From positions 1-64,000 of the forward strand of contig NZ_JAQNCZ010000004.1 of NCBI RefSeq assembly GCF_028369055.1: DNA of 64,000 nt, read 5' to 3'. The DNA comes from Cognatishimia sp. SS12 (GTDB lineage Bacteria; Pseudomonadota; Alphaproteobacteria; Rhodobacterales; Rhodobacteraceae). A program made the translations under genes and the position numbers. Shown piece after piece: positions 38,685 through 49,300 of the stretch. The notes under the pieces were generated by a model. It worked only from the letters and a program-made list of their open reading frames with translations. It did not search any database and was not told the DNA's origin. Every line of letters starts with the position of its first letter. Position 1 is the first letter of the stretch.

Positions 38685-38717
38685 AAATGGCTCCCGCCTT
38701 CGGGGGCCATTTTTTTA
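38685..38717 (+). terminator. Terminator of serS
   Basis: AAATGGC and GCCATTT arms with a GC-rich inner stem (CTCCCG/CGGGGG) and a run of seven T. Confidence 0.88.
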
Positions 38718-38785
38718 TGCGCCGCCGGAGTGCGGATGGCCGAGGTCTTGGGCAACGTCGGGAGCAAAAGCGAAATGGTGGCTCG

Positions 38786-39217
38786 TCACGCCGCGTCGCA
38801 ATCCCGGATTTCTTGAAGTCTTCTTGGATCAACAGCCAGCAAGCGCAACGCCGTGTCTGCTGACTTGCTCAGCAATACATCGCCGCTCTCATATTTTTGG
38901 AATGCATTGGGGCCGCCGCCAATCAAGCGCCCGGCCTCCCGCTGCGAAAGACCAAGGGCCAGACGGACCTTCTTGATTTGCTCAGGCAAAAGCAGCCCCA
39001 GCTCTTTGGCTTTCATCAAATTTATCGCGCGGTCTGATACCAGCATATCTTTCTTGTCAAAAAGGCCGCTCTCGCCGCTGGCGTCGTCTTTAGAATACCA
39101 ACCAGGCATGTCGACAACCATCGACTGTGACTTGAAGGCCAACCGCACAGGCCGAACGCCACGCGCCAGTTCGGCACCTGTTTCCGGGTGTCTCCTGATT
39201 TCAGCCTTGTTGGTCAT
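38786..39217 (-). CDS. mqsA: MqsA-family antitoxin
   Basis: A 143-residue antitoxin. The C-terminal XRE part, LGLSQREAGRLIGGGPNAFQKYESGDVLLS, is the MqsA/YgiT helix-turn-helix, and the preceding DMPGWYSKDDASGESGLFDKKDM is the family linker. The N-terminal half, however, lacks the CxxC zinc ligands of E. coli MqsA. The start overlaps the toxin stop by 4 bases. It would inhibit the toxin and repress the operon at the dyad at 39524-39536. Confidence 0.88.
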   Translation of the reverse strand: MTNKAEIRRHPETGAELARGVRPVRLAFKSQSMVVDMPGWYSKDDASGESGLFDKKDMLVSDRAINLMKAKELGLLLPEQIKKVRLALGLSQREAGRLIGGGPNAFQKYESGDVLLSKSADTALRLLAVDPRRLQEIRDCDAA

Positions 39218-39519
39218 GGGTCATTCTCCTTGAACGACGTGCAACTGAACTCCGTCACGGCATCCTGCACAAACTTGATGTATATTTCGTGGTCTTCCGT
39301 CCGCCCATAATAGACATCCATCCAAACTCTGTGATCATGAAAGCTCGTTGTGGACTTATAAAAATCCTTTCGCGTCAATGCACAAATGACGTCCTCCATT
39401 TCCTGGCGCGTCATCCCCATGTCCGCCGCACCGGAAAGCGCTGCGCGTGTCATCGTCATCCTTGCTGCCGACCTCTGAATGGACGTGAGATCATATGTTG
39501 GCCTTCGTTTATCTGCCAT
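39214..39519 (-). CDS. mqsR: MqsR-family toxin
   Basis: A 101-residue protein with the MqsR fold: RRPTYDLTSIQ, then DFYKSTTSFHDHRVWMDVYY and the closing EIYIKFVQDAVTEFSCTSFK. MqsR is a ribosome-independent mRNA interferase cutting at GCU in E. coli. The toxin-first order matches the E. coli mqsRA operon. The module lies between serS and a desaturase gene. Confidence 0.9.
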   Translation of the reverse strand: MADKRRPTYDLTSIQRSAARMTMTRAALSGAADMGMTRQEMEDVICALTRKDFYKSTTSFHDHRVWMDVYYGRTEDHEIYIKFVQDAVTEFSCTSFKENDP

Positions 39520-39523
39520 ATAG

Positions 39524-39536
39524 CACCATTATGGTG
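39524..39536. promoter_or_regulatory. Dyad operator ahead of mqsRA
   Basis: CACCAT-T-ATGGTG is a perfect 6-base inverted repeat with one central base, five bases upstream of the mqsR start codon. Probable autoregulatory site for the antitoxin. Confidence 0.55.
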
Positions 39537-39598
39537 TAATTTCAATTAAAGAAGATCGAAGTGTGCAAGTTGGCATCGCACCCAACCGTCAATAATCG

Positions 39599-40657
39599 CT
39601 AATTATTTTGTCCCTTCCGGTGGGAACCCAGTTGAGCAAGATAATTTTCTTGGGCGAAACCCAATTCGGCTTGCGGCCACGACATGCGGGGATGCGCTGC
39701 TGCAAATGTCACCATGCGCTGCGCCTCTTCGTCCCAAAGCTTCCAGCGAAAGCTCTGTAGTGCGGCGCGCCAGCCCACCTTGCGGGAGTTCAAATGGCCG
39801 CGTGCTTCCAATGCCTCATGGCAGGCCTTGAGGTGATAGCTGGGGACCTGCGGGTTGAGGTGATGCAGATCGTGATAGCCGATATTGGCGGTGACAAAGT
39901 GGAACAGCGCGCCGAAATCCAGCACGGCCGACCCCTTTAGCGCCGCATCCTCAAAGCTGAGTTCAGGCTTGCGGCCCCATTCCACGGTTTCAAAGTTATG
40001 CTCCACATAGGGGATGACCGCGCCAAGCGACACGCCAATGTAATTGGCCAGCAGCAGCGTCCATAGCCCGGCGCTGCCCGCAAGCAGATAGATCGCGGCA
40101 AGATAGCCCCCCAGCAGCGCATTATGCAGCAGCACGTCGCGCCACAGCCCGGCTTTGAACGTGTTGCGGGGGCAGCGGTTGATCAGGCCAAAGACCAAAA
40201 TAGGCCCGATAGCAACCAGCACGACAGGGCTGCGATAAAGCCGATAGGCCAGCCGCGCCCATGGCCCGCGCGCGCGATATTCCGCGACGGTCAGCACGTT
40301 GATCTCAAAAGTATCGCGCTGGTCCAGATCGCCGACATGGCTGTGATGCTGGCCGTGGTTGTAGCGCCCGGCGTAAAACGGCGTCAGCGTCAGCGGCGAG
40401 AGCGCCACGCCAATCACATCATTCAGCCAGCGGGGCTGACAGAAACTGCGGTGCATGCAATCGTGCTGCAGCATATATAACCGCACAGCCGCAATACCCG
40501 CGCAGGCAGCCGGCAGGCCGACCATCCATCCCGGCCCACGCCAGAACAGCGCGAGCAGTAGCGCGGTGGCATAGGCACAAAGCGTGAGCGCCAGCTCTCC
40601 CGCGGCGCGACGATTGTCAATTGTGCGAAAAGGCAGTGTTTCTTTCAGTACCGACAT
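39599..40657 (-). CDS. Membrane fatty acid desaturase
   Basis: A 352-residue enzyme begun at MSVLKETLPFRTIDN, preceded by GGGGGAC; an ATG 18 bases earlier is the alternative. The three histidine boxes of the di-iron desaturases are HDCMH, HGQHH and HDLHH, and there are at least four membrane segments. The family inserts double bonds in acyl or related lipid chains using oxygen. The exact substrate (phospholipid acyl chain or other lipid) cannot be told. Confidence 0.9.
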   Translation of the reverse strand: MSVLKETLPFRTIDNRRAAGELALTLCAYATALLLALFWRGPGWMVGLPAACAGIAAVRLYMLQHDCMHRSFCQPRWLNDVIGVALSPLTLTPFYAGRYNHGQHHSHVGDLDQRDTFEINVLTVAEYRARGPWARLAYRLYRSPVVLVAIGPILVFGLINRCPRNTFKAGLWRDVLLHNALLGGYLAAIYLLAGSAGLWTLLLANYIGVSLGAVIPYVEHNFETVEWGRKPELSFEDAALKGSAVLDFGALFHFVTANIGYHDLHHLNPQVPSYHLKACHEALEARGHLNSRKVGWRAALQSFRWKLWDEEAQRMVTFAAAHPRMSWPQAELGFAQENYLAQLGSHRKGQNN

Positions 40658-40734
40658 CTTGTCCCCCAACATCAAGCTGAGGGCAGACTGACCAAAACAA
40701 AGTTAACAGCAGATGAGCAAACGCCCGGCCCCGG

Positions 40735-40767
40735 CAAAAAGACGCCCCGACACGGATGACGGGGCGC
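40735..40767 (-). terminator. Terminator of the EF-hand gene
   Basis: CGCCCCG (40743-40749) pairs with CGGGGCG, and the minus strand runs into TCTTTTTG. It serves the gene ending at 40805. Confidence 0.75.
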
Positions 40768-40804
40768 AAGTTGGCAAACGGTACACGTTTGGTGGGGCTT
40801 GGGG

Positions 40805-41047
40805 TTACGACTCCTTGGGCAAAAGATCCGCATCCGCGGCGGCGGTCAGCTCTTCGGCGGAAATGGTGCCATCTTCGTTGGTGTCGATTTCAGCAAAGAT
40901 CTCTTCGGTGAGCGCCGGGTAGGCCACCTGCAGTTCCTCAAGGCTGAAGCTGCCATTGCCATCGGTGTCTTCGACCATCACATCTGCCAGCGCCGGGGCG
41001 GTGGCTGCGGTGAAAAATGCGATAGAAAGGGCTGCGAAATTCTTCAT
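40805..41047 (-). CDS. Secreted EF-hand calcium-binding protein
   Basis: An 80-residue protein begun at MKNFAALSIAFF. A signal peptide runs to about residue 21 (PALA). Two EF-hand loops follow: DTDGNGSFSLEE and DTNEDGTISAEE, both with complete calcium-ligand patterns. The protein is probably periplasmic. Its partner is unknown. Confidence 0.88.
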   Translation of the reverse strand: MKNFAALSIAFFTAATAPALADVMVEDTDGNGSFSLEELQVAYPALTEEIFAEIDTNEDGTISAEELTAAADADLLPKES

Positions 41048-41381
41048 GGTGTATCTCCTTGTTGATATGCGGCCTAACGCCGTGCCATGACATTCCCGCA
41101 TACAAAATCGCGCCACAACCATCTGAAAATAAATAATAAACTCACGGCAAAGCTGCGCTTAGACCGGGCGATAACCCGCGCAAATTTTGCGCTGATTTCC
41201 GCGTTTGGCTGCGTCAGTTGACACCGTCACGCAGAATGCCGCGCATGATTTTGGCGGGAAAAGGCCGAGGCCAAATACACGCCACAGATGATCCATTCCC
41301 CGCGCATCAAATCCGGGTCAATCGGCAAGAAAAAGCCCCGCACAAGGCGGGGCGATTCTGATCAAAATCTGTAGCGCGGCG
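41048..41381. other. Intergenic stretch without a gene
   Basis: These 334 bases between the EF-hand gene and der hold the EF-hand promoter region and the der terminator. I see no conserved gene or RNA here. Confidence 0.5.
41329..41352 (-). terminator. Terminator of der
   Basis: GCCCCGC and GCGGGGC with an ACAAG loop; the minus strand continues into TTTTTCTT. Confidence 0.82.
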
Positions 41382-42851
41382 CTATTTGCTGCGTTGCGCG
41401 CGCGGGGTCAGGTGCTTTTTCAGCGCGCCGGCGTTTTTCTTGCGCGTGCCTTTATAGGGGTTTTGATCCCCCTGCCCGCGCATAAACAGCCGGATCGGTG
41501 TGCCCGGCATGTCGAAATCTTCGCGCAGCCCGTTCACCAGATACCGCGAATAGCTTTCCGGCAGCTTGTCCGGATGCGAACACATCACAACAAACCCCGG
41601 TGGTCGCGATTTCGCCTGGGTCATATAACGCAGTTTGATGCGTTTGCCCTGCGGCGCGGGCGGCGGGTGCTGCTCCAGCATGCCGATCAGCCAGCGGTTC
41701 AGCTGGGCTGTGGGCACGCGGCGGTTCCAGATTTCATAGGCCCGCATGATCGCGTCATGCAAACGGTCCATGCCGCGCCCTGTTTTTGCGGACACGGTGA
41801 TCAGAGGCGCGCCGCGCAATTGCGGCAAGAGGCGCGTAAACGCTTCTTTCAGATTGCGCAGCTTTTCCTGCTTTTCATCCTCGATGTCCCATTTGTTCAC
41901 CGCAACCACCACGGCGCGCCCTTCGCGTTCCGCCAGATCTGCGATGCGCAGGTCCTGTTGCTCAAACGGAATGGCCGCATCCAGCAAGACCACCACGACT
42001 TCGGCAAATTTCACCGCGCGCAGGCCATCGGACACGGACAGCTTTTCCAGCTTTTCCTGCACTTTGGCTTTTTTGCGCATCCCGGCGGTGTCAAAGATCC
42101 GCATCGGGGTGCCGTTCCATTCGGTGCGCGAAGAAATCGCATCGCGGGTGATCCCGGCCTCTGGGCCGGTCAGCATTTTGTCTTCACCGAGGATCTGGTT
42201 GATCAAAGTGGATTTGCCCGCATTCGGGCGGCCCACCACAGCAATTTGCAGCGGCTTTTCGACGGTGGGCATCGGGATGGCCTCATCGCCCTCCTCAATG
42301 TCTTCGTCCACCGAGACATCGGTTTCCGGAGCATGGGCCGCGGTCTGTTTTGCAAATTTTTCTTCAATGGGCAAAAGCTGCCCGTAAAGATCATTCAGCC
42401 CCTCGCCATGTTCGGCGGACAAACGAATGGGTTCGCCAAGCCCCAGGGAAAACGCTTCAATCACGCCGGCATCTGCCGCGCTGCCTTCGCCTTTGTTGGC
42501 GGCGAGGATCACATGGGCAGAGCGCTTGCGCAGGATATCAGCAAAAACTTCGTCCGTGGGGGTTACACCGGCGCGAGCGTCGATCATGAAAAGGCACACA
42601 TCCGCCATATCGACGGCGCGTTCCGTCAGGCGGCGCATGCGCCCTTGCAGGGAGTCATCGGTGGCTTCCTCTAGCCCGGCGGTATCAATCACCGTAAAGC
42701 GAATATCCCCAAGCCGCGCGTCGCCCTCGCGCAGATCGCGCGTGACACCGGGCTGGTCATCCACAAGGGCCAGTTTCTTGCCAACCAACCGGTTGAACAG
42801 GGTGGATTTGCCCACATTGGGGCGCCCCACGATTGCGAGTGTGAAACTCAT
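41382..42851 (-). CDS. der: Ribosome biogenesis GTPase Der (EngA)
   Basis: The 489-residue protein has two tandem GTPase domains, each with its P-loop: GRPNVGKST near the N-terminus and GRPNAGKST near residue 210. DTAG and NKWD motifs follow each. A KH-like domain with [22 protein letters not shown] closes the protein. It matures the 50S subunit. Start [11 protein letters not shown] with GGAGAG upstream is preferred over the longer frame. It is downstream of the BamB-like gene and co-directional. Confidence 0.96.
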   Translation of the reverse strand: MSFTLAIVGRPNVGKSTLFNRLVGKKLALVDDQPGVTRDLREGDARLGDIRFTVIDTAGLEEATDDSLQGRMRRLTERAVDMADVCLFMIDARAGVTPTDEVFADILRKRSAHVILAANKGEGSAADAGVIEAFSLGLGEPIRLSAEHGEGLNDLYGQLLPIEEKFAKQTAAHAPETDVSVDEDIEEGDEAIPMPTVEKPLQIAVVGRPNAGKSTLINQILGEDKMLTGPEAGITRDAISSRTEWNGTPMRIFDTAGMRKKAKVQEKLEKLSVSDGLRAVKFAEVVVVLLDAAIPFEQQDLRIADLAEREGRAVVVAVNKWDIEDEKQEKLRNLKEAFTRLLPQLRGAPLITVSAKTGRGMDRLHDAIMRAYEIWNRRVPTAQLNRWLIGMLEQHPPPAPQGKRIKLRYMTQAKSRPPGFVVMCSHPDKLPESYSRYLVNGLREDFDMPGTPIRLFMRGQGDQNPYKGTRKKNAGALKKHLTPRAQRSK

Positions 42852-42898
42852 CTTTCTCTCCAGAGACTCCGAAGGCGTCGCCATACAGGAGTTTTTGC

Positions 42899-44203
42899 TT
42901 AACGGAAAGCGAGCAAATCGCCTTTTTTATTGACCACGTAGAGCGTGCGCCCGGCCACCACAGGGTTCGAGGTCGCGCCACCCGGGATTTCCGTGGTCCG
43001 CAGCAGATCCCCCGAAGTAGGATCAAAGCTGCGCATTACCCCGTCAGAGGAGGCGACGATCAACTGTCCCCCGGCCATGATCGGCCCGAAATGTGCATAG
43101 CGGCGCACCTGACGGCGCGGACGATCCTTGGTGAAATCAGGCAAGGTCTTGGCCCAAATGCGGGTGCCGCTATTGGCGTCGACCCGCACCAGTTGATTTT
43201 GCTCATTCACCAGAAAGACGGAATCGCCCGCAGGCCAGACCGGGCTCAGTGCGCCCTCTTCCAGCGTCCATTTGCGTTCGCCCGTATTCAGATCCAGCGC
43301 GACAAGGCGGCCGGAATGATTGGCGACAAATACCGTATCACCGACGATCACCGGATCACCGGAAATATCGCTGATGGTGGACAGCGCCCGGCCCAATCGT
43401 TCGCCTTGGATGCCCGCATCCCAGAACCGCAGCCCACCTTTGCGGAAGGCGGTCTGCACTTCGCCTGATCCAAAGGCAAAGACAACAAATTTCTCAGAAA
43501 CCGCAGGGGCCGAGGGCACCTGAAGGTTGTTCACATCTGGGGTTGAGGACAATTGCCATTCAATGCGCCCGGTGTTCACATCCAGCGCCCAGCCCAGATC
43601 ATCGCCGGACACAAGATAGACAAGGTCGCCATAAACGGTCGGGGTGCTGTTGCCAGTCGCGCCAAGGCGCTGTTCCCACAGGATGTCGCCGGTGGCGGGG
43701 TTCACTGCCAAAAGGCGGCCAAAGCCGTTGGACACAAAGAGCTTGCCGCCCGCGACCGCCAGACCGCCGCCAGACGCATCGGTCGCGCGATCCCCCTCAG
43801 GGGTCATATCCAGCGACCAAAGCCGTGCGCCCGACGTTGAGGTCGCGGTCAGAATCGCGGTGCTATCGACGGTAAAGATCCGGCCATCAGCCACCACGGG
43901 ATCTGTGGAAATGCGTTGGCGGCGCTTGTCACCTTCGCCAATCGACGCGCTCCAGGCCAACGTGGGCGCACTGGACAGCGCAGGATGCGCGGTACGATAG
44001 CGCGGCGTGCCAATGCGATGGGTCCAATCGGCATTGCTGCTCTGCGCTGCCAACCGAATGGCGCGGGTTTCCGAAGGCAATTCGATCTGCGGTGCTTGCC
44101 CCCGCAGTTCTTCGCGGTCGCCGGTCAGGATCACTTCGCGCTCCGCGCAGCCCGCAAGCAGGCCAGCCACTGCTGCCGCCAATATCCAGTTCTGTGCTGC
44201 CAC
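42899..44203 (-). CDS. PQQ-type beta-propeller lipoprotein (BamB-like)
   Basis: A 434-residue protein with a lipoprotein signal peptide ending in LLAGC (C19). The rest is a seven- or eight-bladed PQQ-like beta-propeller with repeats such as [21 protein letters not shown] and [21 protein letters not shown]. This is the architecture of BamB, a subunit of the outer-membrane protein assembly machine. The neighbourhood (a TPR membrane protein upstream and der downstream) parallels yfgM-bamB-der of E. coli, supporting that role. Confidence 0.85.
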   Translation of the reverse strand: MAAQNWILAAAVAGLLAGCAEREVILTGDREELRGQAPQIELPSETRAIRLAAQSSNADWTHRIGTPRYRTAHPALSSAPTLAWSASIGEGDKRRQRISTDPVVADGRIFTVDSTAILTATSTSGARLWSLDMTPEGDRATDASGGGLAVAGGKLFVSNGFGRLLAVNPATGDILWEQRLGATGNSTPTVYGDLVYLVSGDDLGWALDVNTGRIEWQLSSTPDVNNLQVPSAPAVSEKFVVFAFGSGEVQTAFRKGGLRFWDAGIQGERLGRALSTISDISGDPVIVGDTVFVANHSGRLVALDLNTGERKWTLEEGALSPVWPAGDSVFLVNEQNQLVRVDANSGTRIWAKTLPDFTKDRPRRQVRRYAHFGPIMAGGQLIVASSDGVMRSFDPTSGDLLRTTEIPGGATSNPVVAGRTLYVVNKKGDLLAFR

Positions 44204-44228
44204 GCCCTGCCCTCCGGTTTTTATGCGC

Positions 44229-44909
44229 TTATTGAGTCACGCTGAGTTGCGGCGCGGTTTCAGGTTCGCCGCCCAAGGCCACCATCAACTGAGACGCGCG
44301 CTGACGCAAGCCTGCAGTCACCTCGGCATCCAATATGATCGCCTGAAGCCGTGTCAACGCAGCCTCTGTTTCGCCCGCCTCAATTTCGATCAGGGCCAGT
44401 TGTTCCGACGCCAATAGCGCCAAAGGTTGCCCCGGCTGCGCCATGGCCTCCAGACGGCTGCGACGCAGATCCACGTCCATGGTTTCTGCGCCCAGCGTAA
44501 GGGCCTTCAGCTCTGCAATATCACGATAGATCTGTGCGCTGTCGCCGGAATTGGCCAGAAAAGCATCAAGCGCGGCCGCCGCTGCTTCAGCATCGCCTTC
44601 GGCCGCTTGCTGCGCGCTCAGCAGATATTGACGGATCACATGGGCCTGCGGGGCCTCAAGCGTCGCATCCTGCAATGCGGTCACGCGATTCGCAGGATCA
44701 TCCTCAGCCAGCGCATTCAGCAGCGCATCCCCCGAGGCCCGCGCCGCCGCCGTGTCCCGCGACTTCTGGTATTCTCCATAGCTGGCCGCGCCAACAATGC
44801 CGACCACAGCAACAACCGCAATCCAACCATATTTCTTCATATAGCCGAACATCTTGTCGCGGCGGACCTCTTCGGTCACTTCATCAATAAAACTGTCGGT
44901 GTCGCTCAC
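44229..44909 (-). CDS. TPR-like membrane protein (YfgM type)
   Basis: A 226-residue protein opening MSDTDSFIDEVTEEVRRDKMF, with a single membrane helix at about residues 28-45 and a periplasmic TPR-like domain. This is the YfgM/DUF2133 layout; in E. coli YfgM is an ancillary SecYEG-associated chaperone partner. First gene of the yfgM-bamB-der unit, 25 bases before the BamB-like gene. Confidence 0.82.
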   Translation of the reverse strand: MSDTDSFIDEVTEEVRRDKMFGYMKKYGWIAVVAVVGIVGAASYGEYQKSRDTAAARASGDALLNALAEDDPANRVTALQDATLEAPQAHVIRQYLLSAQQAAEGDAEAAAAALDAFLANSGDSAQIYRDIAELKALTLGAETMDVDLRRSRLEAMAQPGQPLALLASEQLALIEIEAGETEAALTRLQAIILDAEVTAGLRQRASQLMVALGGEPETAPQLSVTQ

Positions 44910-44996
44910 GGCCCAATCCCTCGTAATTTGCGCCAGTCATAGCGCGAAGCCCTCCGACTGCCAAGAGCACCAAGTGCCCAGCAAGCGCCCTTGAAT

Positions 44997-45019
44997 AAAC
45001 TAGTTTATAAAACTAAACT
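44997..45019. promoter_or_regulatory. Possible repressor operator ahead of the RND pump
   Basis: TAGTTT-ATA-AAACTA is a perfect 6-base inverted repeat, followed by further AAACTA copies. It is AT-rich in a GC-rich stretch and lies about 100 bases before the adaptor gene. Repressors of pumps often bind such dyads, but no regulator gene is adjacent. Confidence 0.35.
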
Positions 45020-45114
45020 AAACCGGACGGTTCAGAATTTTTCGCGGAACCATTGTAAACGTGATCTGAGCCGCTATCTGCGTAGGTAAAAGAAACAAAA
45101 CTAGGGTCATCCCG

Positions 45115-46368
45115 ATGCGTATCATTCCGCTGGTTATCGCCGTACTGGTTTCGGCATTCATGTATCTGTTTATTATTGAGCGGGACACGCTTCTGGCTTT
45201 GGCGTCGACAGATGACACCGCAGCGCAAAGCGAAACGGCCGGTGCCGCCCCAGGAAATGATGAAGGCGATGGCGCAAGCAAAGAGCTGGTGCGTGTTGTC
45301 GCGCTGCGCTCTGAGGCGCGCACCATTGACAGCGCGGTTATCGTGCGCGGCGAAACCGAGGCAGAGCGCCAGATTGATGTCATGGCGGAAACCTCGGGGC
45401 TGGTTGTGTCCACCCCACTGCGCAAAGGCACCTTTGTTCAGAAAGACCAGATCCTCTGTGAGATTGATCCCGGCACCCGCGGCTCCAGCCTAAACGAAGC
45501 GCAGGCGCGTCTGGCCGAAGCGCGCGCTGGCGTCCCCGCAGCGCAGGCCCGTCTGGAAGAGGCCAAGGCCCGCCTTGAAGAAGCGATGATCAACGACAAC
45601 GCGGCCTCAAAACTGTCGCAAGGCGGGTTCGCCTCTGACACCCGCGTTGCCTCTGCTCAGGCCAACGTGCGCGCCGCCGAAGCCGCGGTGGCATCGGCCA
45701 CCTCTGGTCTGGAAAGCGCGCACGCCGCCATTCAGTCTGCCGAGGCCCGCGTGGCCTCTGCGCAAAAGGAAATTGACCGCCTGACGGTGCGCGCGCCTTT
45801 CGCGGGGCTGCTTGAGACCGACACCGCCGAATTTGGCGCGCTGTTGCAAGCGCAGGGGCCAAGCGGCGCGCATTGTGCCACCATCATCGAACTCAACCCG
45901 ATCAAACTCGTGGGCTTTGTGCCAGAAACCGAAGTGAACCAGGTGGAACTCGGCGCGCTCGCCGGGGCCCGGCTGGCCAGTGGCGAAGAGGTACGAGGCA
46001 CCGTCAGCTTTATCTCGCGCGCGGCAGACCCGGCCACTCGCACCTTCCGCGTAGAAGTGGACGTGCCAAACCCGGATCTGCGCATTCGCGATGGTCAAAC
46101 AGCTGAAATCCTGATCGCTGCCGAAGGCAAATCCGCGCATCTGGTGCCGCAGTCGGCGCTGACCTTGAACAACGAAGGGCGCATTGGCGTGCGCGTCGTG
46201 AGCGACACATCGCAAGCCGAATTCGTCGAAGTGGTCGTGCTGCGCGACACGGTGGATGGCATCTGGGTGACGGGCTTGCCCGACAAAGCAGATGTGATTG
46301 TCATCGGTCAGGAGTACGTCGTGTCTGGCGTGCAGGTGGAAGCGAGCTATCAGGAGCATAACGAATGA
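45115..46368 (+). CDS. RND efflux periplasmic adaptor subunit
   Basis: A 417-residue membrane-fusion protein with an N-terminal helix (about 4-22). It then has a lipoyl-like half (VVSTPLRKGTFVQKDQILCEIDPG), an alpha-helical hairpin rich in Ala/Glu/Arg (about 125-225), the second lipoyl half (LTVRAPFAGLLET) and beta-barrel domains. It links the inner-membrane pump to an outer-membrane channel. The stop overlaps the permease start by 4 bases. No outer-membrane factor gene is adjacent. Confidence 0.93.
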   Translation: MRIIPLVIAVLVSAFMYLFIIERDTLLALASTDDTAAQSETAGAAPGNDEGDGASKELVRVVALRSEARTIDSAVIVRGETEAERQIDVMAETSGLVVSTPLRKGTFVQKDQILCEIDPGTRGSSLNEAQARLAEARAGVPAAQARLEEAKARLEEAMINDNAASKLSQGGFASDTRVASAQANVRAAEAAVASATSGLESAHAAIQSAEARVASAQKEIDRLTVRAPFAGLLETDTAEFGALLQAQGPSGAHCATIIELNPIKLVGFVPETEVNQVELGALAGARLASGEEVRGTVSFISRAADPATRTFRVEVDVPNPDLRIRDGQTAEILIAAEGKSAHLVPQSALTLNNEGRIGVRVVSDTSQAEFVEVVVLRDTVDGIWVTGLPDKADVIVIGQEYVVSGVQVEASYQEHNE

Positions 46369-49300
46369 TTGGCGTCGTAGATTGGGCAGCCGCCCGCGCC
46401 CGCATGGTGCTGGCCTTTATTGTTCTGTCATTGGCCGTTGGCGGCTTTGCCTATTGGAACCTCCCGAAAGAGGGTGAGCCGGACATTGAAATCCCGGCGC
46501 TGTTTGTATCGGTGCCCTTCCCCGGCATTTCTGCGGCTGACTCCGAAACGCTGCTTGTTAAGCCAATGGAAACCGAGCTGGCGGATCTGGACGGTCTAAA
46601 GAAAATGTCCTCGACTGCTGCCGAAGGTTATGCCGGTGTGGCGCTGGAATTTGAATTTGGCTGGGACAAGACCAAGATCATGGCCGACGTGCGCGATTCC
46701 ATGAGCACGGCAGAAAGCCAGTTCCCGGCCGGGTTTGACAAATATTCGATCAACGAAATCAACTTTTCAGAATTCCCGATCATCATCGTGAACCTCACCG
46801 GACAGGTGCCAGAACGCACCATGTCCAAAGTGGCCGATGCGCTGCAAGATCGGCTTGAATCTCTGGATGCGGTGCTTGAAGCCGGGATCGCGGGCAAGCG
46901 CGATGAAATGCTCGAAGTGCTGATCGACCCGCTGCGGCTGGAAAGCTATAATGTGACCGCAGGCGAGTTGATCAATGTTGTGCGCAATAACAACCAACTG
47001 ATTGCTGCCGGTGAAATCGAAACCGCCCAGGGTAAATTTGCCGTCAAGATCCCGTCGAGCTTTGACGAAGCGCTGGATGTCTACACCCTGCCGGTGAAAA
47101 CCAATGGCGACCGGGTGGTGACGCTGGGCGATCTGGCGGAAATCAACCTGACCTTTGAGGACCGCGAGGGCACGGCCCGGTTCAATGGCGTCAATACGAT
47201 TGCCTTGCAGGTCGTCAAGCGCAAGGGCTTCAACCTGATCGATACGGCAGAGCTGGTGCGCCAGACCGTGGAAGAGGCCGCCGCCGATTGGCCGCAGGGG
47301 CTTAAAGCCGCTGTCGAGGTTGGCACGTCAAATGACCAAAGCCGCATTGTTGGCTCGATGGTGAGCCAGTTGGAAGGCTCGGTTTTGACAGCCATTGCGC
47401 TGGTGATGATCGTGGTGCTGGCCGCCCTTGGCACCCGCGCGGCGCTGCTGGTCGGGTTTGCGATCCCGACGTCTTTCCTTTTGTGTTTTGCGCTGCTTGC
47501 GCTGATGGAAATCACCATTTCCAACATTGTCATGTTTGGTCTGATCCTGGCCGTGGGCATGCTGGTGGATGGGGCGATTGTCGTCGTTGAATACGCAGAC
47601 AAGCGCATTGCGCAGGGCGTTGGCCCGATGCACGCCTATGTCGAGGCCGCCAAGCGCATGTTCTGGCCGGTGGTGTCCTCCACCGCGACCACGCTTTGTG
47701 CCTTCCTGCCGATGCTGTTCTGGCCGGGTGTGCCGGGACAATTCATGGGCATGTTGCCGGTCACGTTGATCTTTGTTCTGTCGGCCTCGCTGGTCGTGGC
47801 TCTGATCTATCTGCCGGTCATGGGCGGTGTGTCCGGGCGGCTGAGCCGCACGTTCCACAATGCCTCTGTCGCGCTGCGCAAGCGCACCGGATGGATTGTG
47901 CGGGCCGCGTTGGTGCCGCCTTCGCTCATCATCATTTATCTGGGCGTCATGCAAGTGCTGAACCCGCAGTTTTTGCTGGGCAGCGCAGGTGCCGACGGCG
48001 GCCTTGGCCCCTTTGTGGTTGGGTTCGTGATCTTCATGCTGGGGACTTTTGCCGCCTCGATCACCGTGGATGCGGTGATGTATGAACGCCGCGAGCGCCG
48101 CATTCGTGTGGGCCGCAAACTGTCGCCGTTTGGCTGGTTCATCAAGATGATTGCCGGCAACCCGATCATGCCCCTGGTGTCGATCGGTGTGGTCGTGGCT
48201 GTAGTCATGTCGGTCTTTTCCTACTTTGGGGCCAACAACAAAGGCGTTGAATTCTTTGTGGAATCCGAGCCGGAACAGGCCATCGTCTATGTGCTTGCGC
48301 GCGGCAACCTGTCGCTTGAGCAACGCGATGCGATTGTACGCCAGGCCGAAGACATCGTGCTGGCGCACCCGGGCGTGAAAACCGCCTTTGGCTTTGCGGG
48401 CGAAGGCGGGCTCAACAACAACACCGGCGGCGCGCAGCCCCCCAAGGATACCATCGGGCAGGTGCAGTTTGAAACCATCCCATGGGAGGACCGCCCGGAC
48501 GCGCGAGAACCCTGGTTCACCATTCCGCTGACCGGCATCACCATCAATCGCGCGATCAAGGCCGCTGATTTTGATGGCGATCTGATCATTGATGAATTGA
48601 GCGCCGAGCTGGAAAAAATCCCGGGCGCGCGGATCGAAATCCTAGCGGCTGACCGTGGGCCTGCATCGGCCAAACCCGTGCATCTGCGGGTCAAGGGCGA
48701 CAACTGGGAAAACCTGCTGACAGCGATCGACATCGCGCGCGACAGGTTTGACGCAACCCCGGGGCTGGAGCTGATCGAAGACACCCGCCCCCTGCCCGGC
48801 ATTGACTGGCAGATCGACGTGGATGTGCAGAAAGCCGGGCGTTACGGTGCCGATGTGGCCACCGTGGGCGCGATGGTGCAATTGGTCACACGTGGCATCC
48901 TGCTGGACACTTACACGCCGCAGGGCAACAGCGAAGAGATCGACATCCGCGTCCGCCTGCCCGAGCAGGATCGCGTCTTGTCCACCCTCGACACCCTAAA
49001 GGTGCGCACCCAGGATGGGCTGGTGCCGCTGTCCAATTTTATCACCCGCAAACCTGTGCCGAAATTGGCCGAAATCAACCGTGTGGACCAGACGCGCATC
49101 TTTGATGTCAAAGCGGGTGTGATGGCGGGACAGGTTCTGCTGCGCAACGCAGACACCGGCGCGGTTGAGCTTGTGTCCGCTGAGGCATGGTCAGATGATG
49201 CGGCCCTGAAAGAGGATTATGAGGCGCGCGGCTTTACCGGCGTGCCACTGACCCCCGCAGTCCAGATCGAGACGATCACCAATTGGATTGAGGAAACCGA

